Below, one piece after another: positions 33,238 through 41,616 of a stretch of DNA of 64,000 nucleotides (its first letter is position 1; the number at the start of each line of letters is the position of its first letter). Source of the stretch: Streptomyces albiflavescens. Its GTDB lineage: Bacteria > Actinomycetota > Actinomycetes > Streptomycetales > Streptomycetaceae. Location of the stretch: assembly GCF_014645835.1 (NCBI RefSeq), contig NZ_BMMM01000014.1:167620-231619 (forward strand), read 5' to 3'. The notes under the pieces were generated by a model. That model had not been told where the DNA came from, ran no database searches, and saw only the letters and a program-made list of their open reading frames with translations. The translations under genes and the position numbers were made by a program.

Positions 33238-33271
33238 CTAGATATCGTTCGTCATCATCCTCAGCCTCCTT
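33238..33271 (-). promoter_or_regulatory. Strong ribosome-binding site and ATGATG followed by an in-frame TAG before the precursor
   Basis: On the minus strand AAGGAGG (33271-33265) lies 6 nt before ATGATG (33258-33253). That frame reads M-M-T-N-D-I, then TAG (33240-33238), then continues open as T-P-R-L-I-A-D-L-Y-E-R, which is the precursor frame. The gene thus looks as if it once began at 33258 and gained a nonsense codon at position 7, unless the TAG is read through or re-initiation occurs at the TTG four codons later. Confidence 0.7.
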
Positions 33272-33439
33272 ACTGGAAGAGGCAGTACCCACGTAACCTG
33301 AATAGCCGATAGATCGCATGTCGAATGGGCCAAATGGGTGAATTTGCGTCCTCGACTTGCAAAGTGAGGTGGGTGATGTTAGCTACTTGCCCCTGAAGAA
33401 GTCCGGGGCTGCCTCTGGGTTGTCCTCTGGGGAGAGCTG

Positions 33440-34141
33440 GTGAGGGCCGGGCCATGGCCGCGACAGTGGAGGCGGGTCGTTGCGGCCGGGGGTGGGGCAG
33501 TGTTGCGTGTCGCGGGAGTGCAGGATGCCTGGTGGGAGGTGCTACCGGAGCACGCGCGGCAGTTACCTGCCGAGCTGGCCCAGGTCGATGCATTCTTGGA
33601 CGACGAGCGATTCATCGCTCCGTGGCGGGCGGTGTTCGCCGGGCGGTTGGGGCGGCCGTCGGTGCCGGTGGAGACGCTGCTGCGCCTGCTGTATCTCAAG
33701 CACCGCTACCAGCTGGGTTACGAGACCCTGTGCTGTGAGGTCTCGGACTCGTTGAGCTGGCGCCGGTTCTGCCGCATCCCGCTGGCCTACCCGGTGCCGC
33801 ACCCGACCACGTTGATCAAGCTGGTGCGCCGCAGCGGCGCGCAGACGGTGGAAGAGCTGAACGCCGTCCTGCTGGGCAAGCTGGTCGAGGACAAGCTGCT
33901 GCGGTGCCGCAAGCTGCGCATCGACACGACCGTGGTGGAAGCCGACATCGACTACCCCACGGACGCCGACCTGCTCGAACAGGACCGTCAGGTAGTCCTG
34001 GGCCGTGGGGCCGGAGCCGATGCCATCCGAACCGAACGTCGGGCCCTCGTGGCCGCGCTGGTCGAAGACGACGACACGGTGACAACCCCTGGGTCCGCCG
34101 ATCTTACGAATGACCGGCTCAGACCCACGCTTGGAAGGTAG
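33440..34141 (+). pseudogene. IS1182-type transposase, 3' truncated
   Basis: Residues from about 35 to 183 match the N-terminal half of IS1182/ISNCY-type transposases (LPAELAQVDAFLDDERFIAP, RLGRPSVPVETLLRLLYLKH, YETLCCEVSDSLSWRRFCRI, PHPTTLIKLVRR, R-I-D-T-T-V-V-E-A). The similarity stops at Y-P-T-D-A-D-L-L-E-Q near 33987 and the rest of the frame is unrelated. The catalytic DDE core after the first Asp is missing, so it is inactive. It marks the right edge of the low-GC lanthipeptide island. Confidence 0.75.
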
Positions 34142-34148
34142 GGCAAGC

Positions 34149-35955
34149 TCAGATGCAGTCCGCGGGCATGTCGAGGGTGGTGCGGTCGAGGCTTTCCAGC
34201 AGCGCGAACTGCGCCTCCGTCCTGGGCAGTTCGTACCGGAGGAAGTACTGACCCGCCCGGCGCTTGCCCTCGTAGAAGGCGCCGCTGCGTCCGGCGGCGG
34301 CCAGCATCTGTTCCAGCCACATCCAGCCACATCCAGGCAACCACGACGTGTCCCACGGCCTCCAGATAGACCGAGGCGTTGGCGAGGGCGCTCTCGGCGT
34401 CCCCGGCCTCCCACAGGCGCCGTGTCACGGCGGCGACGTGGGCGAGGGAGGCGTCCAGCTGCCGTCCGAAGCCGGCGGCCTGGTTGTCGGCGGCCGCCGC
34501 GCGGGCGGTCGTCATGGAGACGGTCTCGATGGGCAGGCGCAGTCCCGTGCCGCCGTCCATGACGACCTTTCGGCCCAGCAGGTCGAGGCCGTGGACGCCG
34601 TGCGTCCCCTCGTGGATGGGGTTGACGCGGTTGTCCCGGTAGAACGGCTCGACGTTGTACTCGCGGGTGTAGCCGTAGCCGCCGTGGACCTGGATGGCAA
34701 GGTTGTTGGCCTCCAGGCACCACTGGGAGGGCCAGCTCTTGGCGATCGGGGTGAGCATGTCCAGCAGAAGTCCGGCCCTGGCCCGCTCGTCGGTCGTCGG
34801 GGCGGTGCGCTCGTCGTCCAGCAGCCGTCCGCAGTACAGGATGAGAGCCAGCGCGCCTTCGGCGTACGACTTCTGGGCGAGGAGCATGCGCCGGACATCG
34901 GGATGCCCGACGATCGGGATCTGGGGGGTGGTGGCGTCCCTGACCATGAGCGGGCGTCAATGGGGCCGGGTGCGCGCGTAGTCCAGGGCGTGCCGGTAGC
35001 CGGTGTAACCGAGCGCCGTGGCACCGAGTCCGACACCGATGCGGGCCTCGTTCATCATGTGGAACATGTAGGACAGTCCGCGGTGGGGCTCCCCGACCAG
35101 GAAGCCGACGGCACCGGGGGCCCCGCCGGGCCGGAAGGCGCCCTCACCGAAGTTCAGCAGCGTGTTCGTCGTCCCTCGATACCCCATCTTGTGATTGAGG
35201 CCGGCCAGGGCGACGTCGTTGCGCTCGCCGAGCGTCCCGTCGGCCCCCACCAGGACCTTGGGGACGATGAAGAGCGAGAGTCCCTTCACCCCGGGCGGGC
35301 CGCCGGGGATCCTGGCCAGGACCAGGTGGACGATGTTCTCCGTCAGTTCGTGGTCGCCACCCGAGATCCACATCTTGTTACCGAACAGGCGGTAGGTGCC
35401 GTCGTCGGCCTGTTCCGCGCGGGTGCGCACATCAGCCAGCGAGGAGCCCGCCTGTGGCTCCGACAGGCACATGGTCCCGGAGAAGCGGCCCTCGACCATG
35501 GGGAGGACATAGGTGTCGATCTGCCCGGGGGTGCCGTGGGCCAGCAGCAGGTTGGCGTTGCCGATGGTGAGGAAGGGGTAGGCGGCCGTTCCCACGTTGG
35601 CTGCCTGGAACCAGGCGAAACAGGCGTTGGCCACCACGCTGGGCAACTGCATGCCGCCCACCTCGTGGTCCATGCCCCCGCCGATCAGCCCGGCCCCGGC
35701 GAAGACCTTCAGGGCCTCTTCGACTTCGGGGATGATGTGCACCCGCTCGCCGTCGAAGCGCGGCTCCTGGGTGTCGTTCTTCTTGTTGTGCGGGGCGAAG
35801 TGCCGGGCGGCGATCGTCTCGCTGAGGTCCAGTACCGCGTCGAAGGTTTCGCGCGAGTGGTCGGCGAAACGGGGGCGCGCGGTCAGGGATTCGACGTCGA
35901 GCCACTCGTGCAGCAGGAAGTCGAGGTCTCGGCGGGAGAGCAGGAGGGAGGCCAT
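34149..35955 (-). pseudogene. Acyl-CoA dehydrogenase pseudogene (nonsense codon plus 10-bp duplication)
   Basis: About 600 codons of an FAD acyl-CoA dehydrogenase of the long type with an extra C-terminal domain, starting MASLLLSRRDLDF (ATG 35955 behind GAAGAGG). Family signatures are present (TMCLSEPQAGSSLADVRT, LFGNKMWISGGDHE, VHGGYGYTREYNVEPFYRDN, IHEGTHGVHGLDLLGRK). An in-frame TGA at 34957-34959 stops it after T-R-P-H, where Q-G-R-P would be expected. At about 34318-34337 a 10-bp tandem duplication (GGATGTGGCT twice on the minus strand) shifts the frame; the correct C-terminus (EQMLAAAGRSGAFYEGKRRA) follows in the other frame. It was probably in an operon with the SDR upstream. Confidence 0.85.
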
Positions 35956-36017
35956 GGTCCTCTTCTTCTCGGGTTCGGGTTGCTTGTGCGAGGGGGAGGG
36001 GAGCTGTCGCCGGCCGG

Positions 36018-36788
36018 TCAGACCGTGGTGCCGAGGCCGCCGTCGACGGGGATGACGGCGCCGGTGACGTAGGCGCCCGCACGGCTGGCCAGATAGACGG
36101 CGACGCCCGCCATGTCGTCCGGCCGCCCGATCCGGCGCAGCGGAGCCGCCTTTGCGATCGCCTCGCCAATGGCGTCCAGGGTCGCGGCCATCATCTTCGA
36201 CTCGAAGGGGCCGGGCGCGATGGCGTTCACCGTGATGCCCTGTGGCCCGAGCTCCTTGGCCAGCACGCGGGTCAGGTGGTGCAGGCCCGCCTTGCTGGCC
36301 GCGTAGGAGTAGGCCGAGGCCGGGCTGACGTGCAGGCCGTCGATGGATCCGACGTTGATGATCCGCGCAGGGTCCTCCGTCGACCCGCCGGCGCGCAGCT
36401 TCGGCAGGAGGGCTTGGGTGAGCAGGAAGGGGCTGCGCAGGTTGAGGTCCATCACCTTGTCCCAGCCGCTGACCGGGAACTCGTCCAGGGGCGCGCCCCA
36501 GGTGGCGCCGGCGTTGTTCACCAGGATGTGCAGCCGCTCCTCCCGCTCGCCGATGTCTGCGGCGAGTCGGTGGCACTCCTCCTCGCGCGACAGGTCGGCG
36601 GGCAGCGCGACCGCCTGGCCGGGACCGGAAAGCCCGCGCACGGCCTCCTCGCAGGCTTCCGCCTTTCGGGAGCTGACGTAGACCTTGGCTCCCGCTTCGA
36701 TCAGGCCCCGGGCGATCATCAGGCCGATGCCGCGGGAACCGCCGGTCACGAGGGCGGTTTTGCCGGAGAGGGAGAACAGTGAGATCAC
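36018..36788 (-). CDS. Short-chain dehydrogenase/reductase
   Basis: A 256-aa classical SDR. It has the Rossmann Gly-rich motif ALVTGGSRGIGLMIARGLIE, N-N-A-G (ILVNNAGATWG), the catalytic Ser in INVGSIDG and YAASK (Tyr-x-x-x-Lys) in AYSYAASKAGLHHL, and a C-terminal V-D-G-G-L-G. It is most like 3-oxoacyl-reductase/RhlG-type enzymes and NADP(H)-dependent. GTG 36788 gives a standard N-terminus. It lies 62 bp upstream of the acyl-CoA dehydrogenase pseudogene on the same strand, suggesting a former acyl-chain catabolic operon. Confidence 0.9.
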   Translation of the reverse strand: MISLFSLSGKTALVTGGSRGIGLMIARGLIEAGAKVYVSSRKAEACEEAVRGLSGPGQAVALPADLSREEECHRLAADIGEREERLHILVNNAGATWGAPLDEFPVSGWDKVMDLNLRSPFLLTQALLPKLRAGGSTEDPARIINVGSIDGLHVSPASAYSYAASKAGLHHLTRVLAKELGPQGITVNAIAPGPFESKMMAATLDAIGEAIAKAAPLRRIGRPDDMAGVAVYLASRAGAYVTGAVIPVDGGLGTTV

Positions 36789-36941
36789 GGTGGACTCTTG
36801 AGGGGGAGGGGCGGCACGGGCAGGCTGTCCCCGCCCCAGGCTAGATACTAAGCAGTCGCTTAGCTGCTGTCCAAGCCTTGCACCCACGGAACCCCGTCCG
36901 TGCCTCCGCGCCTCGACGGTGGCGCTGCCGCGCCGCGGACA

Positions 36942-37319
36942 TCAGTCGGCGACCGCCGACTGCAGGCGCTCCCGATGTGCCCGCGCCATGGTCATCAGCC
37001 CGGCGAGGGCGTCCCGGGTGCGTACGAGGTCGGCGATGCGCTCGGACAGCCGGTCGAGCTCCTGCGCCATGCGCTCCAGCGCGGCGTCGGAGTTCTCCTC
37101 GCTGGGAGAATCGACGCATGGCAGCAGTTCGGCGATGGTGCGGCTGGACAGTCCTGCGGCGAACAGCCGCTGGATGAACACGACCCGCTCGACCTCGTGG
37201 TCCGTGTAGTGCCGCTGTCCGCTGGCACTGCGGGTGCTGGTGAGCAGCCCCTGCTCCTCGTAGTAGCGCAGGGACCGGACGCTGACTTCGGCCCGTGATG
37301 CCAGTTCCCCGATGCGCAC
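36942..37319 (-). CDS. MerR-family transcriptional regulator
   Basis: A 125-aa MerR-type regulator. The N-terminal winged helix is clear (VRIGELASRAEVSVRSLRYY, E-E-Q-G-L-L, GQRHYTDHEVERVVFIQRLF), followed by a long dimerisation helix (about 80-118). No metal-binding Cys pair is seen, so it probably senses a small molecule or redox signal. GTG 37319 lies behind GAGGGAGA. It is divergent from the old yellow enzyme gene, and a promoter with the long spacer typical of MerR control lies between them. Confidence 0.9.
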   Translation of the reverse strand: MRIGELASRAEVSVRSLRYYEEQGLLTSTRSASGQRHYTDHEVERVVFIQRLFAAGLSSRTIAELLPCVDSPSEENSDAALERMAQELDRLSERIADLVRTRDALAGLMTMARAHRERLQSAVAD

Positions 37320-37356
37320 GCCGTCTCCCTCTGTGCTGTGAGCTGAGGCACAACCC

Positions 37357-37388
37357 TTGCCTCTGACGTCAGTGTCAGGTCCTAACGT
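37357..37388 (+). promoter_or_regulatory. MerR-type promoter with 20-bp spacer before the old yellow enzyme gene
   Basis: TTGCCT (-35, 37357-37362) and TAACGT (-10, 37383-37388) are separated by 20 bp, three more than optimal. The spacer holds an imperfect dyad, CCTCTGACGTCAGTGTCAGG (37361-37380). Over-long spacers with such a dyad are the hallmark of promoters that MerR proteins activate by DNA distortion. Confidence 0.6.
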
Positions 37389-37435
37389 AGCCGCCGCGCC
37401 CGGTTGTCCGGCGCCGATCACGAAGGAGCCATGAC

Positions 37436-38512
37436 ATGACGACCTTGTTCACCCCGTACCGGCTGGGGGACCTGTCGCTGCCCAACCGGGTGGTGATGGC
37501 CCCGATGACACGGGTCCGTGCCGCCGCCGGCGGTCTGGCGACGCCGTCGATGGCGACCTACTACGCCCAGCGGGCCACGGCCGGACTGATCGTGAGCGAG
37601 GGGGTGCAGCCGAACGTGGTCGGGCAGTCCAACCCCGGCACGCCGGGACTGCACACCGACGAGCAGGTCTCCTCGTGGCGCCCGGTCACTGATGCGGTGC
37701 ACGCCAACGGAGGACGGATCTTCGCCCAGATCATGCACGGCGGACGGGTTTCGCACCCCGACACCACCGGTATGCAGCCGGTCGGTCCCTCGGCAGTCGC
37801 GGCCGAAGGATGGAAGGTGTTCACCCCGACCGGGCTCCAGTCGGCGCCGATCCCGCGCACCCTGGACACCGCCGAGGTGTCCGAGCACGCCGAGTCGTAC
37901 GCCCAGGCCGCCTGCCGCGCCATCGACGCCGGCTTCGACGGCGTGGAGCTGCACGGCGCCAACGGCTATCTCATCTCGCAGTTCCTCTCGTCCAACGCCA
38001 ACCTGCGCACCGACCGCTATGGAGGCTCGGTGAGCAACCGGATCCGCTTCGCCGTCGAGGCGGTGTCCGCAACCGCCGAGGCCGTTGGCGCGGCCAGGAC
38101 GGGAATCCGCCTGTCCCCGGGCGTAACCTTCTGGGGAGTCGAGGAGACCGACGTCCCCGAGCTCTACACCGCGCTACTGACCGAACTGTCCCGCCTCGGA
38201 CTGGCCTACATCCACCTCGAAGCCACCGCCGAGGAGGAGGTGCTGGCCGGCCTGCGCCGCGCATGGCAGGGCACCCTGATCATGAACCCTGTGCTCCCGA
38301 TGGGACCGAAGCACACCGGCCGGGACGAGGCCGACCACTGGCTCGGCCTGGGGGCCGAGCTCATCAGCTTCGGCCGCGCCTTCATCTCCAACCCCGACCT
38401 GATCGAGCGGCTGCGCACCAGAGTGCCGCTCGCTCCCGTCGACGAGGCCACGTACTACCAGGGCGGCGACGCGGGGTACCTGACCTACCCGGCATACCAG
38501 TACACGGCCTGA
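37436..38512 (+). CDS. Old yellow enzyme family alkene reductase
   Basis: A 358-aa FMN-dependent ene-reductase reducing activated C=C bonds or nitro groups with NAD(P)H. Signatures are LFTPYRLGDLSLPNRVVMAP, QIMHGGRVSHPD, the active-site HGANGYLISQFLSSNANLR with R-Y-G-G-S, and a C-terminal F-G-R-A-F-I-S-N-P-D FMN-phosphate site. GAAGGAG is 7 nt before ATG 37436; an ATG 5 bp earlier opens only two codons. Divergent MerR control suggests induction by electrophiles. Confidence 0.94.
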   Translation: MTTLFTPYRLGDLSLPNRVVMAPMTRVRAAAGGLATPSMATYYAQRATAGLIVSEGVQPNVVGQSNPGTPGLHTDEQVSSWRPVTDAVHANGGRIFAQIMHGGRVSHPDTTGMQPVGPSAVAAEGWKVFTPTGLQSAPIPRTLDTAEVSEHAESYAQAACRAIDAGFDGVELHGANGYLISQFLSSNANLRTDRYGGSVSNRIRFAVEAVSATAEAVGAARTGIRLSPGVTFWGVEETDVPELYTALLTELSRLGLAYIHLEATAEEEVLAGLRRAWQGTLIMNPVLPMGPKHTGRDEADHWLGLGAELISFGRAFISNPDLIERLRTRVPLAPVDEATYYQGGDAGYLTYPAYQYTA

Positions 38513-38570
38513 CACCGCCCCCTCGGCGTCCGGCCCCCGACGCATCCGGCGCCCCGGCGAACACCCCGCT

Positions 38571-38845
38571 TCACCGCTTCGGAGGGCATCCAGGTCCACG
38601 GCGGAGGGGCAGGACGGTATCGACGACGGCCTTGACGCTGCGCGCGCGGGCCGCGCGGCTCGGCTTCTTGCGGGCCTCGATGAGCCGACGTGCGGTCACG
38701 CGGCGTGCTGATCCCATGCGGGGGTCGCCCATCTCGGGGGAGCCGATGTCGTTCGCGCTCGTGTGGACGATCACCGTGCGTACGCCGGGGCGGTCGAGTA
38801 CGTCGCGCCGGAAGCGGTCGGCGGCCTTGTCGACGTCAGGTGGTC
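38571..38845 (-). pseudogene. SGNH/GDSL-hydrolase fragment
   Basis: About 35 residues (DKAADRFRRDVLDRPGVRTV, then I-V-H-T-S-A-N-D-I-G) match the block around the conserved N-D-I of SGNH esterases. No catalytic Ser block or C-terminal D-x-x-H is present, an upstream stop interrupts the frame, and the 3' part becomes unrelated basic sequence. A decayed fragment. Confidence 0.4.
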
Positions 38846-39182
38846 CCTACCCTGCCGGCCCGGTGAGCGCGTCGTGCGGGGCCTCGTATCGCAGGCGGAG
38901 GTTGAGCAGCCGTCACTCTTGGGCCCCGCGCGCCGCCAGGCCAGGCAGACGAGGACTGTATGGGGCCTCGACCTCTGGCGCTGGCCCGTTCCGGGCCGAA
39001 CGGCCGGGCACAGGAGGGCTGTTGGGGATGTCAGAGGACGTTCTGAGCCGGTGTGCCCGCTTCGGATGCGGGCTTGAGTTGGCCACGGCTCGGAAGATCA
39101 CGCGGTCCCTTCGGCAGCTTCTACAGTGTCCCGAGACGAAGGGGCCGGGGGGCACGGCGATCAGAAGGGTTGACGCACCGAC
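38846..39182. other. Intergenic stretch, no gene recognised
   Basis: About 340 bp of GC-rich DNA with overlapping open frames but no consistent codon bias. It should contain the promoter of the 217-aa gene at 39183. Confidence 0.35.
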
Positions 39183-39836
39183 GTGGCACAGAACGAGCGG
39201 TTGGCTGACCTGAAGCCCGTTCGCCAGCGTCAGGCCGCCGCTCTGGCGCTGTGGCGGTGGCGTGCGCCGGTACTCGCGTTCGAAATGGATGCGGACTGGG
39301 GCGTCGACCCGCATGCGCTGGAGTCGCTGTTCCGACTGGCAACGGAACCTCCTGGGGAACAGTCGAACCACGCCTACGGCCAGGCATTCGCCGAGCTGTG
39401 CACGGCCCCGATCTTCGAGTCCGAAGTCGACCCGGACACGGTCCAGCTCTTCCAATTGGAAATCTTCGGGGGCTTGTGGGCCTTCGGCGAGCTGCTCGAC
39501 AAGCCAGGCCTGGACGAGGCCAAACGAGTAGTCGAGTTGTCGTCCGGCCTGGCGGGCTACCTGGACAGTCTCGTCGAGGGCTCGTTCTACTCCCATCCCT
39601 CGGAGGAAGCGCACCACCAATACCTCGCCAACCTGGCAGACCGGACGAGCGGCGAGGGCTACTTCGCCTCACGCAACTTCGTTGTCGAGTCCGCCTGCCA
39701 CGGCGCCCTCCGGACCTTTCCCGATTCCGATGGGCTGCTCGACTCGTCCGCGGGACGCGAGTTGCTCGCGCTTTGCGAGGACTTCGGCGAAGAGCTCGTT
39801 GCAACGCTGCGGTGGCTCCGCAAGACGGGCCATTAG
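39183..39836 (+). CDS. Hypothetical cytosolic protein, 217 aa
   Basis: Acidic, helical protein without signal peptide, membrane helix or recognisable motif. Codon bias is strongly coding. Features include LFRLATEPPGEQSNHAYGQA and a C-terminal helix ending ATLRWLRKTGH. The GTG start at 39183 has only a weak AAGGG upstream. It stands alone among orphan and immunity-like genes, so it may belong to that toxin-immunity debris, but I cannot assign a function. Confidence 0.7.
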   Translation: MAQNERLADLKPVRQRQAAALALWRWRAPVLAFEMDADWGVDPHALESLFRLATEPPGEQSNHAYGQAFAELCTAPIFESEVDPDTVQLFQLEIFGGLWAFGELLDKPGLDEAKRVVELSSGLAGYLDSLVEGSFYSHPSEEAHHQYLANLADRTSGEGYFASRNFVVESACHGALRTFPDSDGLLDSSAGRELLALCEDFGEELVATLRWLRKTGH

Positions 39837-40565
39837 CGATCACGCCCCGAGCCCGGTGGCGGGCAGTGCGCGCTAACTTGGTAACTCCGGTTGAGACTGG
39901 AGCAGTCGGATGGGCTGCTCTACGTCCGCTTTGATGGGCTGGCCCAGCTGGGCCGTCTCAGCGTACGGCTCACCATCCGTGACGATTTCGACCGTTTTGG
40001 GGTGCCCAGCCTTGCCGGCGGTCCGACGCGGGACGAGGTCGCAGGGATCATCTGGGGCCCGTCTTATCTGCGGCCACGCTGCGTGAGGGTTGCGGCATGG
40101 GCCTGGTTCGAAGCCGTCGAAGGTGTTCTCCTCGACGGCGGCGCCACCGTTTTCGGTGCGCCGGCGGCCTCAGCAAGGTGGGCGTCCTGTCCGTCAAGGG
40201 AGGCCGTTCGGTGGTGTCCGCCGACGCGTTCTTCTTCGGGTCGATCACCGTGACGGCAAGGGCGTCGCGATCCGACTGGCCGACGAAAGCGGCACCGGCC
40301 AGCGCCGGCCACGGTCAGCCGGCTCCTCAACACAACCCCAGCCAGGCCCGTTGACCTTGTCCGACGTGTCGCGCGGACGCGCGTCGCGCCGTCAAGAGCG
40401 CTTTCGAGTGAGCCGTCATGGCGTGAGGCGCCCAGACCTTATGCTGCGCCCTCACTGTCCTCCGCGAGTGAGCCGTGGCCCCCAGGCCCCGAGCTGACAT
40501 TCGGCTCGGTCGAGTCCGAAGCTGAGGATCCGCATGGATCGGACTGACGCCTCATCGTTTCCGAA
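39837..40565. other. Gene-poor stretch with degenerate frames
   Basis: About 730 bp in which no reading frame keeps consistent codon bias. The undecamer GAGTGAGCCGT recurs near 40406 and 40469. A promoter for the 144-aa gene at 40668 may lie at its right end. I cannot identify parent genes. Confidence 0.35.
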
Positions 40566-40610
40566 ATGAGTGGGTGCTGGGCAGGTCTACTTGACCTGTC
40601 CAGCACTCAT
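40566..40610. terminator. Large imperfect hairpin before the Imm1-like gene
   Basis: Left arm 40566-40587 (ATGAGTG.. TGCTGG. CAGGTC) pairs with right arm 40593-40610 (GACCTGTCCAGCACTCAT) around loop TACTT, with one mismatch and a 4-nt bulge. It could be a terminator or a leader structure of the gene 58 bp downstream. Confidence 0.55.
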
Positions 40611-40667
40611 TTGTTCACCAGAATTGGGGGATGGTGGGTGCGTCGAGGAAAGGAGGTGCCGTGTGCT

Positions 40668-41102
40668 GTGACTGCGGAGCACTATCTCAGGTTCTGGCAT
40701 CCGACCACAAACCGAGAGACCGGGCTGGAAGTATCTCAGGTCGGGCAGGTGGTAACGGCTGCGGAGAAGGCTCTCGAACTCTATCGGGAAGCGGGAGTGG
40801 AAGACTTTCCAGGGCTCTCCCTCTCGAGAGGAAAGGACATTCCCGAGGACACGCTGAACATCGGTGTGTCGCTGGACGGTTGGGTTCTCATCCACACCAA
40901 CGAGGACTTCTGGCAGACCGTTACCAGGTCGACCGAACACCCCGGTGGTCCGTTGCGTCGAGTGATCTTCGACGACTCGCTGGAGATCTCAGCCAGGTGC
41001 TTCATCGATTGGGATCTCGCCATCGAGGCGATCGCTCACTGGCTCAATGGAAATGGGCTCCTCGATGCGGCCAACTTCTCGGAGGACCTGGACAGCAAGT
41101 AG
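40668..41102 (+). CDS. Imm1-like immunity-type protein
   Basis: A 144-aa acidic cytosolic protein. The order of elements (a G-V-S-L-D-G-W-V-L-I strand, a loop, then RCFIDWDLAIEAIAHWL leading to the C-terminal helix) resembles Imm1-type immunity proteins, which neutralise cognate polymorphic toxins. GTG 40668 follows AAAGGAGG by 11 nt; the longer open frame upstream runs through the hairpin. No toxin gene is beside it; the fragment of a secreted HNH-type nuclease 120 bp downstream could be what is left of one. Family assignment is tentative. Confidence 0.5.
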   Translation: MTAEHYLRFWHPTTNRETGLEVSQVGQVVTAAEKALELYREAGVEDFPGLSLSRGKDIPEDTLNIGVSLDGWVLIHTNEDFWQTVTRSTEHPGGPLRRVIFDDSLEISARCFIDWDLAIEAIAHWLNGNGLLDAANFSEDLDSK

Positions 41103-41194
41103 GAAGTCCAGCGTTTCTGAACTCGGCGTGAGGCGGGATCTCCTGAACTCTTCGACGCGACTGTCGATTACGTTCTCAGCTGCTCCCGCTGATG

Positions 41195-41239
41195 CAGCCG
41201 GGATAGCCCGCCGGATTTCCCGGCGGGCTATCCCGGCTG
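41195..41239. terminator. 20-bp perfect hairpin
   Basis: CAGCCGGGATAGCCCGCCGG (41195-41214) is followed by loop ATTTC and its exact reverse complement (41220-41239). This is the strongest stem in the window and should act as a terminator on either strand. Confidence 0.8.
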
Positions 41240-41339
41240 GCGGTCCAAAGCCGACCAGGACCCCAGCACCTGGCTGCCCCCGTCCGAGGGCTACCGCTGC
41301 CAGTACGTCACCGACTGGGTCGCCGACAAGACGTGGTAG
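41223..41339 (+). pseudogene. C-terminal fragment of a secreted HNH/DUF1524-type nuclease
   Basis: In one frame ending at TAG 41337-41339 the stretch DQDPSTWLPPSEGYRCQYVT then D-W-V-A-D-K-T-W matches the conserved end of secreted HNH-type (DUF1524) nucleases of actinomycetes, which normally carry on after D-W-V-A-x-K. Only about 35 residues remain, and the start of the fragment overlaps the hairpin. Confidence 0.45.
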
Positions 41340-41399
41340 AAGGCCGCGGAGGGCAGTGCCGATCCACCTCATGGTGCTGGTCGCTGCCAGGGGAAGGGC

Positions 41400-41513
41400 T
41401 CATGCGCCGCCCGGGTCGGCGCCGTCCTCGGCGGTGGCCACGTCCAGGCTGAGGATCTCGCGGTGGCCGTCGGCGTCAATGCCGATGGCCACCGCGAGGG
41501 TGCCCGACCTGCC
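41400..41513 (-). pseudogene. IS256-family (mutator) transposase fragment
   Basis: Minus-strand residues VAIGIDADGHREILSLDVAT then A-E-D-G-A match the segment after the first catalytic Asp in IS256 transposases. Only about 35 residues survive. Confidence 0.55.
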
Positions 41514-41616
41514 CGCGGCCGCGCAGGCGGCCGCGGGCAGGCTGCTGGACTCGGCCCGGGAGCAGCGAAGTCCCCGGCCGCGCCGCGTAGGAGTGGCGGC
41601 GGGAGATCGCGGCTGC

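Noticed and set aside
34348..36072. 574-codon plus-strand frame over the acyl-CoA dehydrogenase
   Set aside because: No motif and opposite to clear acyl-CoA dehydrogenase signatures; antisense shadow.
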